Positions 10,572 to 20,434 of a stretch of 64,000 bases of DNA are shown here, one piece after another. This DNA comes from Adiantum capillus-veneris (taxonomy: Eukaryota; Streptophyta; Polypodiopsida; Polypodiales; Pteridaceae). The stretch is taken from positions 32,735,969-32,799,968 of the forward strand of contig CM043942.1 of assembly GCA_014529385.2 (NCBI GenBank). The letters run 5' to 3'. Under the pieces are notes generated by a model that worked only from the letters and a program-made list of their open reading frames with translations, made no database searches and was not told the DNA's origin. Made by a program: the position numbers and the translations under genes. The first letter of the stretch is position 1; every line of letters starts with the position of its first letter.

Positions 10572-11303
10572 TAAAGCCAACCATGAAGCTCCCAAGAAAG
10601 CACACCTGTCTTATCCTCTGATTTCGCAAAAATTTCAGCAGCATAACATCATAAATGTCTTAAAAGACCAAAAGACCAGCCATCATAACTTGGAAAAATT
10701 TTGACAGAGTTTCCCCAGAAGTAGAGCAGTGTGAACCCAAAATATAGACTGTATATGTATGCATAAACTGTCAACAATAGAACCCGAGCATCAAATAGGA
10801 CTCACTAGTACATAGCCTATGGCGAGGTCACAAAAAGGGTTCTCCAACTACCTGTATCACCAAAAGGATCTCCACATTTGAGAATCCCCCCGCTCAATAA
10901 AAACCTCACGCTATCGACCCTCACACGAAGGCTAATGCAAATCGCGTATAGTCAAGTCTCAAAAATGACTATCTTCCAGACCAAGTCTCAAAAATGGTTG
11001 GGACTGCCAAATACAACCAAATATGGCTCCACAAAGGCGTACAATGGCAGTTTCCACAAGTAACGTACAATCCAGCAGACAATGCGCTCAAAGAGGCGCC
11101 AAATGATGCATACCCACAACAACTGCAAGTGACACCACTGCTAGTATATCACTGTACTCCAGCTACCTGTACTTGTGTGAATCACCTGTACCTATACCTG
11201 TCCCTGTAACCTGTAGTCTGCAACCTGTAATCCCGAATCTCGAAGCTTGAAGCTCGAAGCAGAAGGTACTTGAAGAAGATCCTCCGTGGGGGCGCCAAAA
11301 GAA
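10572..11303 (-). other. Gypsy-2 leader and primer-binding site
   Basis: This is the untranslated leader between the 5' LTR and the small ORF. Read on the minus strand, six bases after the LTR end lies TGGCGCCCCCACGGAGG (11297 to 11281), a TGGCGCC-type primer site. I could not match the rest to a particular tRNA. Element-4 and Element-5 have the variant TGGTGCCCCCACTGAGGA. No ORF with support is present. CTGTA-rich short repeats lie at about 11155-11235. Confidence 0.65.
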
Positions 11304-12452
11304 TGTGAGCGGGATGAAAACACACACAGTGCTTCTATAACGACCCGACACACACTCTTGGGAAGATACACACACACTCTATGGGGCACCACTCGGCTTA
11401 GACAACACACCTGGCCGAGACAGGGAACACACCTCTGGAGTGAGAGGAGGGAGACTATCCACTTGCCCACTCCACACACACACACACACACACACACCCA
11501 AAAAACTCAGCTCAAAAGAGGAGAACTTCTGATGTTTAGATACAATTGAGCTTGGGCTAACACCAATGGGGCAAATAGCTCACACAATATGGGTAAAATA
11601 AGCCAGATACAATCACAAACTAGAGCAGAAACTTCGCTCATAGGAGAAACTTACACAACAAAAACAGCACAAAAACAGTGAGGAATTTGGCAAAATGGAC
11701 AGCACCATCGCGTCCGGAACGACCCAAAACCCCAGTCTACAATGTCAAAGTGCTCAAATCCGACCTCGGATGAGCAGTTTAGGGCCAAAACAGGCTCCAA
11801 AAACACCAAAAACACACCTGCGGCTGTTCCTCCTCTTTTCTCCACGTTTTTTCTGGTCTTCTCTCTATTTTTTCAGTTCCCACATTTAGCTTTATTAGTT
11901 GGGCACCCGTGGCCTTTTAGATGACCTCAAACAGACCCCGAACAGGCCAAAAACTGACCTCGCAGTGCATAGTTGTCACCTTTTTGCATCATCCACACAC
12001 CTGGCACTCGGTTTTTCCAAATAATGCATCCCGCAACCACGTGAAGTGGCCCCAAAAAGTGGTCCTCATGATGACCTTTCTGCATAAGTATCACAAGAAA
12101 ACACCCACGTCGTGTCCATACTTCTCCGCGTGCAAGTATTGACCCCGTTCGACCCCGTTCGACCTCCTGACGCCACTCGATGCCATCTGACGCACCTGCT
12201 TACCTCATGTCGTCGGCCCGCAGATAGCTTCCTCGAGAAGTTTTATGCACTACCAACTCCTCCTTATTGTAGAAAAAACACAGTGGTACTGGTAATAGTG
12301 AAAATCGATTCACTATGTACACCCTGTCCTACCTGTACACATGTGGGCCCCACGTAACCACCTGGCTCTGAAAAATGGGCAATTCTTTATTTGATGCACC
12401 ATGCATGTATATGTACATATGCGCAATCCCTTGCTCCAAAAAACTCTTGACA
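11304..12452 (-). repeat. Gypsy-2 LTR (5' in element orientation), 1149 bp
   Basis: Partner of 3736-4870. It has a longer CA run (about 11473-11497) and a duplicated GACCCCGTTC decamer near 12141-12160 that its partner lacks. It ends TTGACA, directly followed by ACGT and the resumed Gypsy-1 LTR. Confidence 0.93.
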
Positions 12453-12456
12453 ACGT

Positions 12457-12664
12457 GTAAACTGTGTTGTGAGCGTTTAGGGATAGAGGGGGTTGCATTT
12501 TACCAGGGTTAGTGATTGATGCATCATAAAAGTGCATATGTGTAGATTGGTCTCAGCCTGATTGCCTACGTGCACCTACGGGTTAGTCGTGTCATCGGAT
12601 GATAAGTATGTTGTCTGTGTCGTGCTCGTGAGTATGAACAGGGGAGTAGTCTTGCCCTAAAACA
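12457..12664 (+). repeat. Gypsy-1 5' LTR, second part
   Basis: It matches 36702-36920 of the 3' LTR except for an 11-base gap near 12558 and a few substitutions. It ends CCCTAAAACA one base before the primer site. With 3029-3735 it makes an LTR of about 915 bp. Confidence 0.92.
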
Positions 12665-12683
12665 TTGGCGCCGCTGCCGGGGA
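12665..12683 (+). other. Gypsy-1 primer-binding site (tRNA-Asp type)
   Basis: TGGCGCCGCTGCCGGGGA at 12666-12683 is complementary to the 3' end of plant tRNA-Asp with one mismatch. This primer is known from Athila-like elements. It fixes the 5' LTR end and the plus orientation. Confidence 0.88.
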
Positions 12684-14286
12684 CACAAGACCTTAAGTAG
12701 GGAGATCTACGTCACTCGTGTGATGGTTGGCTTACTTTAGTTTTCACTAGAGAGAGCTTAAACTTTTAGAACAAGATCCAGGATAGAGTATCCTGAGGTC
12801 TAGTGGATAGCCAGGAAGCCTGTGTCTTGCCGAGGGTCTGCGACTAGTTAGATTTAGTTAAGTAGGATAATGTGGAGTTATGGTTTTTGGTTTTGAATGC
12901 TTGTTATACTTGTGAAGAAATAGAGTAGAAAAACGCTGTAAAACCGCAAAAAACAAACAAAAAGAAGAAACAATAAGGCTATTTGCTTGCCTTGAAAGCA
13001 AAACCCACCTCATATACCCTGGAAAAGGGTGAAAAGAGTCTACATTGAATTTTATGATCCAACACTCGAGAAAACATAAAAACTGCGAGCAAAACCAACA
13101 AAAAAGAAACAGGTGATTGTCATAAGGAAACACTAAGTGAACCTAAAGAGGCCAAGAAGAGATATAACCATTAGCTTAGGGTAAACTGACTGTGTCATGA
13201 GGTACGACTGGTGTTCACAAGTTTAAGATGAAGTGTCATCAAATTTGCATCACTTCAAGTGCAATGGAGTTGTGAATTGTCAGAGAAAAGTGATAATTTG
13301 TGAAATGCTTGAGTTTAAGGTCAAAATAAGTCCAAACTTCATAAAACTTGGGGAATAGACTTATATGGGCACAGGGAACAAGACTATGCAAAAACAGACA
13401 AAAAATTAAATCCCCTTTGCTCTCTGCCTGGTCTATTGCGATAGACTGATGAAGGTGGTGATTGACTAGCAACAAGGAAAAAAACCTTTATTCCACAGGG
13501 TTCACACATCAATACAAGGGTACTCACAAAAATTGGGTGAATTTGTACACCATCTTGACCACAAAACTTCAAAACTGGTGTTTAGAGACTAAATTCAGAG
13601 ACAAGGGCAAGAAGTCTTTGACCAAATGTCCAAATAGTGCCAAAATTGGTCAATACACTACACAAGGGGAGGCTGAACAACTGTGGAGAAAACTTGGGAA
13701 AAATGCTAAACTTGGAGAAAGTGCCAAGTCTATCGCGATAGACCAAGGAAAGTGCTGCCTGGGAACTTTTCTTTCAAATTTCCCCTAGGGAGAGCTTTAT
13801 CAGGGCCTATATAGCAGACACACCAAAATTCAAGGCATTTAGATCACTGAAGGTCAATCTGAGGGTCAAATAGAGAATCAAGCTCTGACTGAAATACTAA
13901 AATGGGACCAAAACCCAACCCAAGTGTCCAAACTTCATAAAACTTGAGGGATAGGCTATAGAGGGTATCTGGAACTCAAGGGTAAAGTCACAATTTTGAA
14001 TTGACTTATGCTGAGCAAATTCAAGTCTATCGCGATAGACTAAGAAAGTAGTGAATCAGACACTTTTTGCAATTTGTGACTATACTGCTAGGACATACTC
14101 TCTATATAGATCCCAGCCATCATTTCATATTTGAAATTGGACCACCAGAAGACTGACTAAGGGGTTGTTGTATATACTAGAAAGATTTTTGGTAATTCAG
14201 GAAAAACCCTTGTGAACAGACTAACCATCCTTGTGTAGATCCCAGAAGGAGATCAGCACAAAGCCACACAGGAAGAAGGAGTCCAG
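12684..14286 (+). other. Gypsy-1 long untranslated leader
   Basis: 1.6 kb between primer site and gag without a supported ORF. It holds diverged tandem units of about 297 bp (shared words such as GTCCAAACTTCATAAAACTTG at about 13331 and 13926), each with one ATCGCGAT palindrome. It ends at a splice-donor-like site. Confidence 0.7.
13432..14040 (+). repeat. Array of three GTCTATCGCGATAGAC palindromes, 296-297 bp apart
   Basis: Palindromes at 13432-13447 (one change, T for C in the core), 13728-13743 and 14025-14040 (18 bp if the flanking A and T are counted). Start-to-start distances are 296 and 297. The surrounding repeat units have diverged much more than the palindromes, which suggests that the palindrome is the part being kept. 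Confidence 0.85.
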
Positions 14287-14292
14287 GTAAGC
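14284..14292 (+). promoter_or_regulatory. Splice-donor-like site before Gypsy-1 gag
   Basis: CAG/GTAAGC, with the cut at 14286/14287, is close to the plant 5' splice consensus and lies 35 nt before the first gag-frame ATG (14322). Gypsy-3 has AAAG/GTGAGT at the same distance before its gag. In retroviruses such a site allows a spliced RNA for a 3' gene; a candidate acceptor lies at 32612. Confidence 0.55.
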
Positions 14293-14321
14293 TTTAAGTT
14301 TGCAACCAAACTTTCATTCTT

Positions 14322-15561
14322 ATGTATTTAAGGTCAGGAGCCTTTGTTAAGTCGGGAGCTAAAAGTGTCAAAAGTCAAGTAAGTACCACGTCCACCGAAG
14401 AGAGTGTAACTCAGAAGAGACTATACCCATTAGCACCAATCATTGAAGAGGGTAGTGATACTGACACTTCGTCGGAAAAGTCCTTCTTCATGATGGGGAC
14501 AACAGCCAGGAGTTTTCAATGGTGAAGGACCAATCCCAGGGGGGAGCACCTCCCTACATCCTTTAAACGAAACCAAGTTCACTATAATCTTCTTGGAAGG
14601 ATCTAACTCGAGGGGAGCCTTAGTTTATTCTGACTATCGGGGACGCAAGTGTATTTGTATTGAAGAAAGACTGGCTCAGAGACTAGAGATAATTCCAGTC
14701 TATGATGATATATTCCGAGACAAAAAGGGGAACCACTATCTGATAGTGAGTAACCCTGAGGATTACAATAGATATGGGGATAACGTGGCAAAAGGGAAAA
14801 TGGTTTCAGAAACCCAAGAACCGCCTCCTAACATTGATTGACCTGGAGCGCTTTTTATGTATGATAAGAAAACAACCAGGGTCCCAACCTATAATGAGAA
14901 TGTAGGGATTTATAAGCATGAAAGCGAGGGAATAGTCTCTTACTTTCAATGCAAGGAATCCTACCCAAATGAATTAAGCAAAGACTAGGTTCTTTACTTA
15001 TTTTCTTATGAAACTGCTATGGGGAAGGATATTGTTTTTGTTGACAGATACGGGCGAGAATACAAACGTATTCTCCCAGAAGAGGTTGAAAAGGCAACAG
15101 TTCCGGGAGCATCGACCTATGGCCCCGACGAAGTACCAAGAGCCACCTACACCCCTAGCAAGTCAATAGATCCCTTTTCAGAAGAGTATGACGCTACCTC
15201 ACATTCTACCCGACAACCGACGTCCAACTACCAGGACCAACCAGCTACTCATCCATCATTGCAGGCATGGCTTCGACAGAGTGTTACATTAGAACAAGAC
15301 CGAACCTGAGAGGGTTATCAAACAGCACAAGGGTTAAGGGATTTACAAGAACCACCAATCTATGCACAGTATCAAGGAGAGAGTAAGCCAAAGACTCAGG
15401 GGTCAACTGAGCTTGGAAGAACACCCCGAGAACGAGTTTGGAGAGATGAACCATCTCTCACGAGAACTGTTAGAAATTATGGATTAGGAGCACCACTGGG
15501 AGAGGAACGTGGTCACTACAGAAGACCAGAGGAGGTATATCGACTAGGACGGGGAGATCCC
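14322..15561 (+). pseudogene. Gypsy-1 gag N-terminal region (broken)
   Basis: Open pieces at 14322-14525 (MYLRSGAFVKSG), 14593-14841 (DDIFRDKKGNHYLIVSNPED) and 15019-15309 lie in changing frames. They align with the single Gypsy-3 ORF at 53486-54022 (MNLRSSW, then MYMDRNGTQYLQVKNPDV), which shows they were once one N-terminal extension ahead of the capsid domain. Function of the extension is unknown. Frameshifts and stops have broken it in this copy. Confidence 0.7.
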
Positions 15562-17196
15562 ATGATGAGATTTGTAGACCATCGTAGAATTAGACCTTCT
15601 CAAGTGCAAAAATGGGTAAACAAGAAATATACGGGAAGCAGGGATCCAAGAGATCATGTAGCAGTCTTTGTGCGTGTAATTAGAGCTGAAGAGGTGTTAG
15701 ACTTTCCTACCCAATTTGCAGGATTCGGTTTAACCTTAGAGGATGATGTTGCTACATGGTTTGACTCGGTGGAGCGAAGAGACTTTGAGTCTATGGAGGA
15801 AGTGTTTGACAAGTTTATCGAGGAATTCTCACAAAGAGGAATAGCTCATAATACAGTCTCACAAATCCATAAATTCAAACAGAAAGATGGAGAGTCTGTG
15901 CCAAAGGCAGCCCTCCAATTAATAAGATATGTTAAGTTCTGCCCCGTGGAAGAACTGCCAACTCAGTCCAGACTTATGTTTATATTTATCCAAGGACTAA
16001 GGAATGCAGATCTTCAAAAGGACTTACATATGAAAAGGAGCACGACGTTGAATGATTTAACCAAGGAAGCTCTATACCTTGTGGACAATTGTGCGGTCTA
16101 CAAAGAGGGTGAGTTAAAGGATCTTGATGATGATTCTTCCTCGCAACAAAGCGGAAGCAAATCTGCTAAGACAACACTGAAAGGAGAAGTAGCGGTAAGC
16201 CAAGAGCAGCTTGTAGAGGAAGTGCTTAAAAAGATTAACTTGTATTCCAAACCACAAGCTAAACAACCAAAATGTTGTGCGATTGAACAAAAATGGACAA
16301 ACCATGGGACGGAGGAGTGTTATTATAACAAGGGATATGTGAGAGAACGACCATATGCTCCGCAAGCTCAGGCGACATCCCCTCAAGTCCCACCGATGCC
16401 TAGATATCAGACTGGCAACCTACCAAGACCTGTTGGCATAGAAAGACCACAACCAATGTTGGGACAACAACCACCCCTACCAGGATTACGACCACTCGGC
16501 ATAAGATACACACCCACAGTAACTGAGTCGGATGAGAAGGCTTTAGTACCTATGCATGCATACTACGACGAGCCCAATGGATATGCGGAAAACTCTGTCT
16601 ATTATCCACCGGACGAACCCTCTACACCAGAACCATGGAGCATGATAGGAAATACAGGACCACCAACTGCTGCACAGGCAGCGGGAGAAGGACGATATAG
16701 CCTTGATGAAAGAACACTGTTGGTCATAGCCAACGGAGGCATGAGCGGGCAAAGAATTGCACACCAACAAAGAGGAGCTCCTGGAGCACCTCAACAACCT
16801 AAAGGACCATGCTACAAGTGTGGTGGAGACCATTGGCTGAGAGACTGGCCTCATGACGAAATCGTTAGGGTCAACGCATATTGCACCGAGTGTGGAATTA
16901 CTCACTTGATCCCTGATTGCCCGAAAAACCCGAGCAAAGGATCAAAAACTACCTTGAGTATGTTGGGAGCGTTACCTTCCAGTGGAGGGTCAGAAAACGA
17001 AACTCCGATTCCTGTTAAGGTCTTGACGAGAGCCCAAGCAAGGAAAAATGACAATCAGCCCAAGAGTAACGATGAAAATCAAGAAGAAATCAAGACTGAC
17101 AAGTCTAGCGTCAGTCGTGATAATCCTTGGAAAGAACGAAGAGCGAAAATGAAAGCTAGACGTGAGCGAAAACAAAAAGATGTAGAAGCTGAGTAA
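15562..17196 (+). CDS. Gypsy-1 gag: capsid domain and zinc knuckles
   Basis: 544 residues. Residues about 25-150 carry the Retrotrans_gag pattern (VATWFDSVERRDFESMEEVF, LIRYVKFCPVEELPTQSRL, FIQGLRNADLQKDL). A proline- and glutamine-rich stretch leads to two knuckle-like motifs: CYKCGGDHWLRDW, with the last cysteine replaced by tryptophan, and CTECGITHLIPDC (spacing CX2CX3HX4C, one shorter than usual). A lysine-rich tail follows (PVKVLTRAQARKND). The N-terminus continues upstream in broken form, so 15562 is not necessarily the native start. It ends inside the first copy of a 186-bp duplication, where a missing C creates TAA. Confidence 0.85.
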   Translation: MMRFVDHRRIRPSQVQKWVNKKYTGSRDPRDHVAVFVRVIRAEEVLDFPTQFAGFGLTLEDDVATWFDSVERRDFESMEEVFDKFIEEFSQRGIAHNTVSQIHKFKQKDGESVPKAALQLIRYVKFCPVEELPTQSRLMFIFIQGLRNADLQKDLHMKRSTTLNDLTKEALYLVDNCAVYKEGELKDLDDDSSSQQSGSKSAKTTLKGEVAVSQEQLVEEVLKKINLYSKPQAKQPKCCAIEQKWTNHGTEECYYNKGYVRERPYAPQAQATSPQVPPMPRYQTGNLPRPVGIERPQPMLGQQPPLPGLRPLGIRYTPTVTESDEKALVPMHAYYDEPNGYAENSVYYPPDEPSTPEPWSMIGNTGPPTAAQAAGEGRYSLDERTLLVIANGGMSGQRIAHQQRGAPGAPQQPKGPCYKCGGDHWLRDWPHDEIVRVNAYCTECGITHLIPDCPKNPSKGSKTTLSMLGALPSSGGSENETPIPVKVLTRAQARKNDNQPKSNDENQEEIKTDKSSVSRDNPWKERRAKMKARRERKQKDVEAE

Positions 17197-17508
17197 CGAT
17201 AGCTCGAGAGCAACTTAAACAGCAAAGAGAGTCCGACTCTCTAAAATCAACGGAGGGACCAAGAAGTGCAAGCTCAGGAGGGTCGGTATTGGTAGATAAG
17301 ATCAATGAACCCTTAGATGCAACGAAGAGCGACAATGAAAGCTAGACGTGAGCGAAAACAAAAAGATGTAGAAGCTGAGCTAACGATAGCTCGAGAGCAA
17401 CTTAAACAGCAAAGAGAGTCCGACTCTCTAAAATCAACGGAGGGACCAAGAAGTGTAAGCTCAAGAGGGTCGGTATTGGTAGATAAGATCAATGAACCCT
17501 TACATGCA
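17135..17508 (+). repeat. 186-bp tandem duplication within Gypsy-1 gag-pol
   Basis: Copy one 17135-17320 and copy two 17321-17508 are nearly identical, both beginning AACGAAGAGCGA. Copy one lacks one C (GAGTAACG versus GAGCTAACG in copy two), which puts a stop in frame. The high identity points to a recent event, and Gypsy-3 shows only one copy of the matching protein segment. Confidence 0.9.
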
Positions 17509-19014
17509 ATCTTGCAAGCATATGAAGCAAGATTGAAGAACAGACAGACTCTAGAGCAAAGGTGGATGACATATCCATATCCAGAGATAGAAAAACAGAG
17601 ACTAGAGATGTGCAAACAGCTGATTGGAACTGCACAAGCTTTACTGGAACCTCCACCTATGGAAGCGGGAGATAGAGTAATCAAACCACCAAACAATGAA
17701 ACACCTCACAAAACCGAACAAAGGATACCCGACAAGATAGAAAACGTTAAATCCTTGCCGAATGTAGAGGATGCAAGAGACGTACCTAATAGCACTGATG
17801 AATCACTAAAAGATTTTCCACCATATTCCCCTATTGTGGAAGAAAATTGGCCTGAAGAGCTATGGGAAACTGTGCGAAAAGCTCAAGAAAAATATGAGAC
17901 AAAAACAGTCGAGTCAGCGCCTTTCTCAGAGCTGAACTTGAATAAGCCTCCATGGGATTTAGACGTTAAATCATTTCAAGGGGATAATGGTTCAGTTGCA
18001 TCCGAAGATAGCAGACCAGAATCACTCAAAACTTTGCCATCATATATGGGGAACTATGAGGCAAGATCAGAAATTCAAAGAGTACCTTCTCAGAGAATAG
18101 GCGGGTCAAATCAATTGGACACTAAAATCTTGACAGACTTGTTGACCACTCCGGTCAAGTGTACAATCACATTGGCAGAATTGTTAAAAATTAGGCCAAG
18201 CATGTGGACGGAAGTGGGCAAATGTCTTGAAAAATTTGGCATAAGGACGCCTCTTAAGTTCTTCGAAACCGAGCTTAATGACACAGAACCGAAGAAAGTC
18301 AACACTAGACCAGTGCCACTCAACAAGGTAGGAGAGTATTGTGAAGGTGAAGACGGCAACACAACCCTACCAGTTGAGTATAACGGCATAGAGACTAAGG
18401 CAATACTTGATAGTGGAGCTGGCATTGCCATTGCAACCAAAATGCTATGGGAAAAATGGGGAAAACCAGCAATACGAACAACTAGAATGAAATTGCAACT
18501 GGCGGATGGGCACATAGAAAGGCCTATAGGATTGCTTGAGGCAATTGTGGTATCTTCCTGTGGCATAGAGTACGAACATACCTTTGCCATAGTAGTTTTT
18601 GGCAAGAAGAACAACTATGAAATTATCCTTGGTAGGCCGTTCATGAGGCAACTCAAAATGGTGCAGGACTGGGGGTATGATTATTTGTATCTAAGACATG
18701 CTGAAACTACTACACACGTAAACATGAAAAATCATAGCTACCATGATGTCACGAGGACCCCTGTGGAAGAACTTGACTCAGCCACCATTAGTGGATCAGA
18801 AGTCCCAACGTGGCTTTGTAAGAAAAAAGAGATATGGATGTGTGGGGCATCTCAATGTAGTGAATTTGACCACAATGAAAGGACACTAGAGAGGGTCTTG
18901 GAAGACGATGCCTATATAAGAGAACCTTTTCCTGAAGAGAAGCTCGAACCCCTAGAATGGTCTCAAATTTTGGCTACATTGGATGTATGCGTCAATGAAG
19001 TCACTCCCACCTAA
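17317..19014 (+). CDS. Gypsy-1 protease region
   Basis: After the lysine-rich KARRERKQKDVEAE segment and an acidic linker comes a retropepsin domain: KAILDSGAGIAIATKM holds the D-S-G active site, and EIILGRPFMRQLKMVQDWG the conserved second motif. It stays in the same frame as the gag ORF upstream and the linker and RT ORFs downstream. TAA at 19012-19014 interrupts it. It would cut the gag-pol polyprotein. The first residues of the ORF belong to the second copy of the 186-bp duplication. Confidence 0.85.
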   Translation: MQRRATMKARRERKQKDVEAELTIAREQLKQQRESDSLKSTEGPRSVSSRGSVLVDKINEPLHAILQAYEARLKNRQTLEQRWMTYPYPEIEKQRLEMCKQLIGTAQALLEPPPMEAGDRVIKPPNNETPHKTEQRIPDKIENVKSLPNVEDARDVPNSTDESLKDFPPYSPIVEENWPEELWETVRKAQEKYETKTVESAPFSELNLNKPPWDLDVKSFQGDNGSVASEDSRPESLKTLPSYMGNYEARSEIQRVPSQRIGGSNQLDTKILTDLLTTPVKCTITLAELLKIRPSMWTEVGKCLEKFGIRTPLKFFETELNDTEPKKVNTRPVPLNKVGEYCEGEDGNTTLPVEYNGIETKAILDSGAGIAIATKMLWEKWGKPAIRTTRMKLQLADGHIERPIGLLEAIVVSSCGIEYEHTFAIVVFGKKNNYEIILGRPFMRQLKMVQDWGYDYLYLRHAETTTHVNMKNHSYHDVTRTPVEELDSATISGSEVPTWLCKKKEIWMCGASQCSEFDHNERTLERVLEDDAYIREPFPEEKLEPLEWSQILATLDVCVNEVTPT

Positions 19015-19053
19015 TTTTGTGATGAGAATGGCTACGATATCATACCATACTAC

Positions 19054-19833
19054 ATGTTGAACAAAATTGTGGAGGAGGATGAGAACGATGGAGATATTGA
19101 GAATATGAGGACCAATAAAATAGAAACGAAACTTGAGATTAAGATAGTGGGCTATGTGGACATCCCCACTAAAGAAATCAAGCAAGAGGGAGAAGAATTT
19201 TATGATTCTTCTGATCAAAGTGAAAACAAGGATAACGTGGATGACGAGAAGTCGGAAAATACGGAGGAAGACGACAATCGAGATCAAGACAATGACGTCT
19301 TCTACAATTTCCCAAACCAAAGTGAGAGACGCCAAAAAAGATACAAGAGTAAACGGCACCATATCAGTCCACCAACCAGGCTGAGACCCATGCCGGAGTT
19401 TAAGGGTGAGACACATTTCCTTATGAACAGTCATGTTGTTGATTGTGCTAAGGATAAAGTGTCAGGAAGATTTCTTAAGGTTGTTGAAGACTCAGGATTT
19501 AAGTCCAGACTGTTGAAACCTAAGAAAACCAGCAAAACAAAAAAAAGAGTTGCAACAGAAAAACTGAATGTCTGTGGTAGTCCAATTATGACAAAAATTG
19601 AACGAAAAACGAGATACAATGGGTTGAAACAAAAAATGAAAAATGTATGGACAACTGAAATGGAAAGTAGCGATGGAACGAACGCTAGTGATGGGAGTAA
19701 AAAGATAGATGTACCTCCTCAATATTGTAAGTACACCATTCAGGAAAGAAGATTGGTGGTTCAGCAACCAATGAGGGAGCCTAAATCAAACGAATCCTAC
19801 GATGGACCAGAGAACGCCAAGAAAATAGACTGA
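19054..19833 (+). CDS. Gypsy-1 protease-RT linker region
   Basis: 259 residues, acidic in the first half (EEDENDGDIEN, DDEKSENTEEDDN) and strongly basic in the second (KPKKTSKTKKR). No known domain. The start of the segment (GYDIIPYYML, before the first methionine) matches Gypsy-3 (GYDIIPIQMI), so it is a normal part of this lineage's polyprotein. The frame is shared with protease and RT; TGA at 19831-19833 ends it. Confidence 0.65.
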   Translation: MLNKIVEEDENDGDIENMRTNKIETKLEIKIVGYVDIPTKEIKQEGEEFYDSSDQSENKDNVDDEKSENTEEDDNRDQDNDVFYNFPNQSERRQKRYKSKRHHISPPTRLRPMPEFKGETHFLMNSHVVDCAKDKVSGRFLKVVEDSGFKSRLLKPKKTSKTKKRVATEKLNVCGSPIMTKIERKTRYNGLKQKMKNVWTTEMESSDGTNASDGSKKIDVPPQYCKYTIQERRLVVQQPMREPKSNESYDGPENAKKID

Positions 19834-20434
19834 GCAGAGCCAGGAGAAAATCCTCGACCTGCTTACATTGCCACAGATCTAGGTCGAGAAGAAGAGGACT
19901 TACTGATCAAAACACTTAAGGAATTTCGAGATGTATTTGCATGGTCATACAAAGATTTGAAGGGAGTGGATCCTAACATTTGTGAACATTCAATCCCTCT
20001 GAAGTCTGATGCAAAGCCAACCAAACAACGTCCATACACGTATAATGAGACATTTGCCAAAATAATAAAAGAGGAGATAGACAAACTTATGGAGACTGAA
20101 TTTATTTATGAGATAGAACACACGGACTGGGTGTCCCCGATAGTGGTGGTACCCAAGAAAAATGGGAAATTACGAGTGTGTGTGAATCTCAAGAAGGTAA
20201 ACGCAGCAAAAATAAGGGACAACTACCCTCTTCCTATCACTGAACACGTCCTGGAACAAGTAGCAGGCAAGCAAGCCTATAGCTTTATGGACGGATTCTC
20301 TGGTTATAACCAATTGGGGGTCAAACTAGAAGATCGATACAAAATAGCATTTGCAACAAAATGGGGCATATATGCGTTTATGGTAATGCCATATGGCTTG
20401 ACCAATGCTCCAGCCATGTTTCAGAGATTAATGA
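19834..20434 (+). pseudogene. Gypsy-1 RT, first half (cut by Copia-2)
   Basis: The RT fingers and palm start are clear: DVFAWSYKDLKGVDPNICEH, QRPYTYNETFAK, WVSPIVVVPKKNGKLRVCVN, NYPLPITEHVL, FMDGFSGYNQLGVKLED, MPYGLTNAPAMFQRLM. The frame stops at the Copia-2 target site AATGA (20430-20434) and resumes at 25942. It matches the Gypsy-3 RT at 40726-41547 closely. Confidence 0.92.

Larger units (their letters stand above)
3736..12452 (-). mobile_element. Gypsy-2: Tat-like Ty3/gypsy element with two RNase H domains
   Basis: It is inserted in the Gypsy-1 5' LTR: sequence continuous in the 3' LTR (around 36699) is interrupted here. LTRs are 3736-4870 and 11304-12452 with TG...CA ends. The flanking repeat is ACGT (3732-3735 and 12453-12456). 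All coding is on the minus strand in the order small ORF, gag, zinc knuckle-protease, RT, RNase H, second RNase H, integrase. Span is 8.7 kb. Three in-frame TAG stops and two frame changes break the polyprotein, so this copy is probably dead. Confidence 0.93.

Noticed and set aside
11286-11549. ORFs of the Gypsy-2 LTRs rich in Thr-His
   Set aside because: Produced by the CA microsatellite and duplicated with the LTR; the minus-strand equivalent is simply Cys-Val repeats. No coding signal.
13432-14040. Regularly spaced palindromes as a CRISPR-like array
   Set aside because: Spacing is near 297 bp, the repeats are 16-18 bp, no cas genes exist, and the context is a plant retrotransposon leader.
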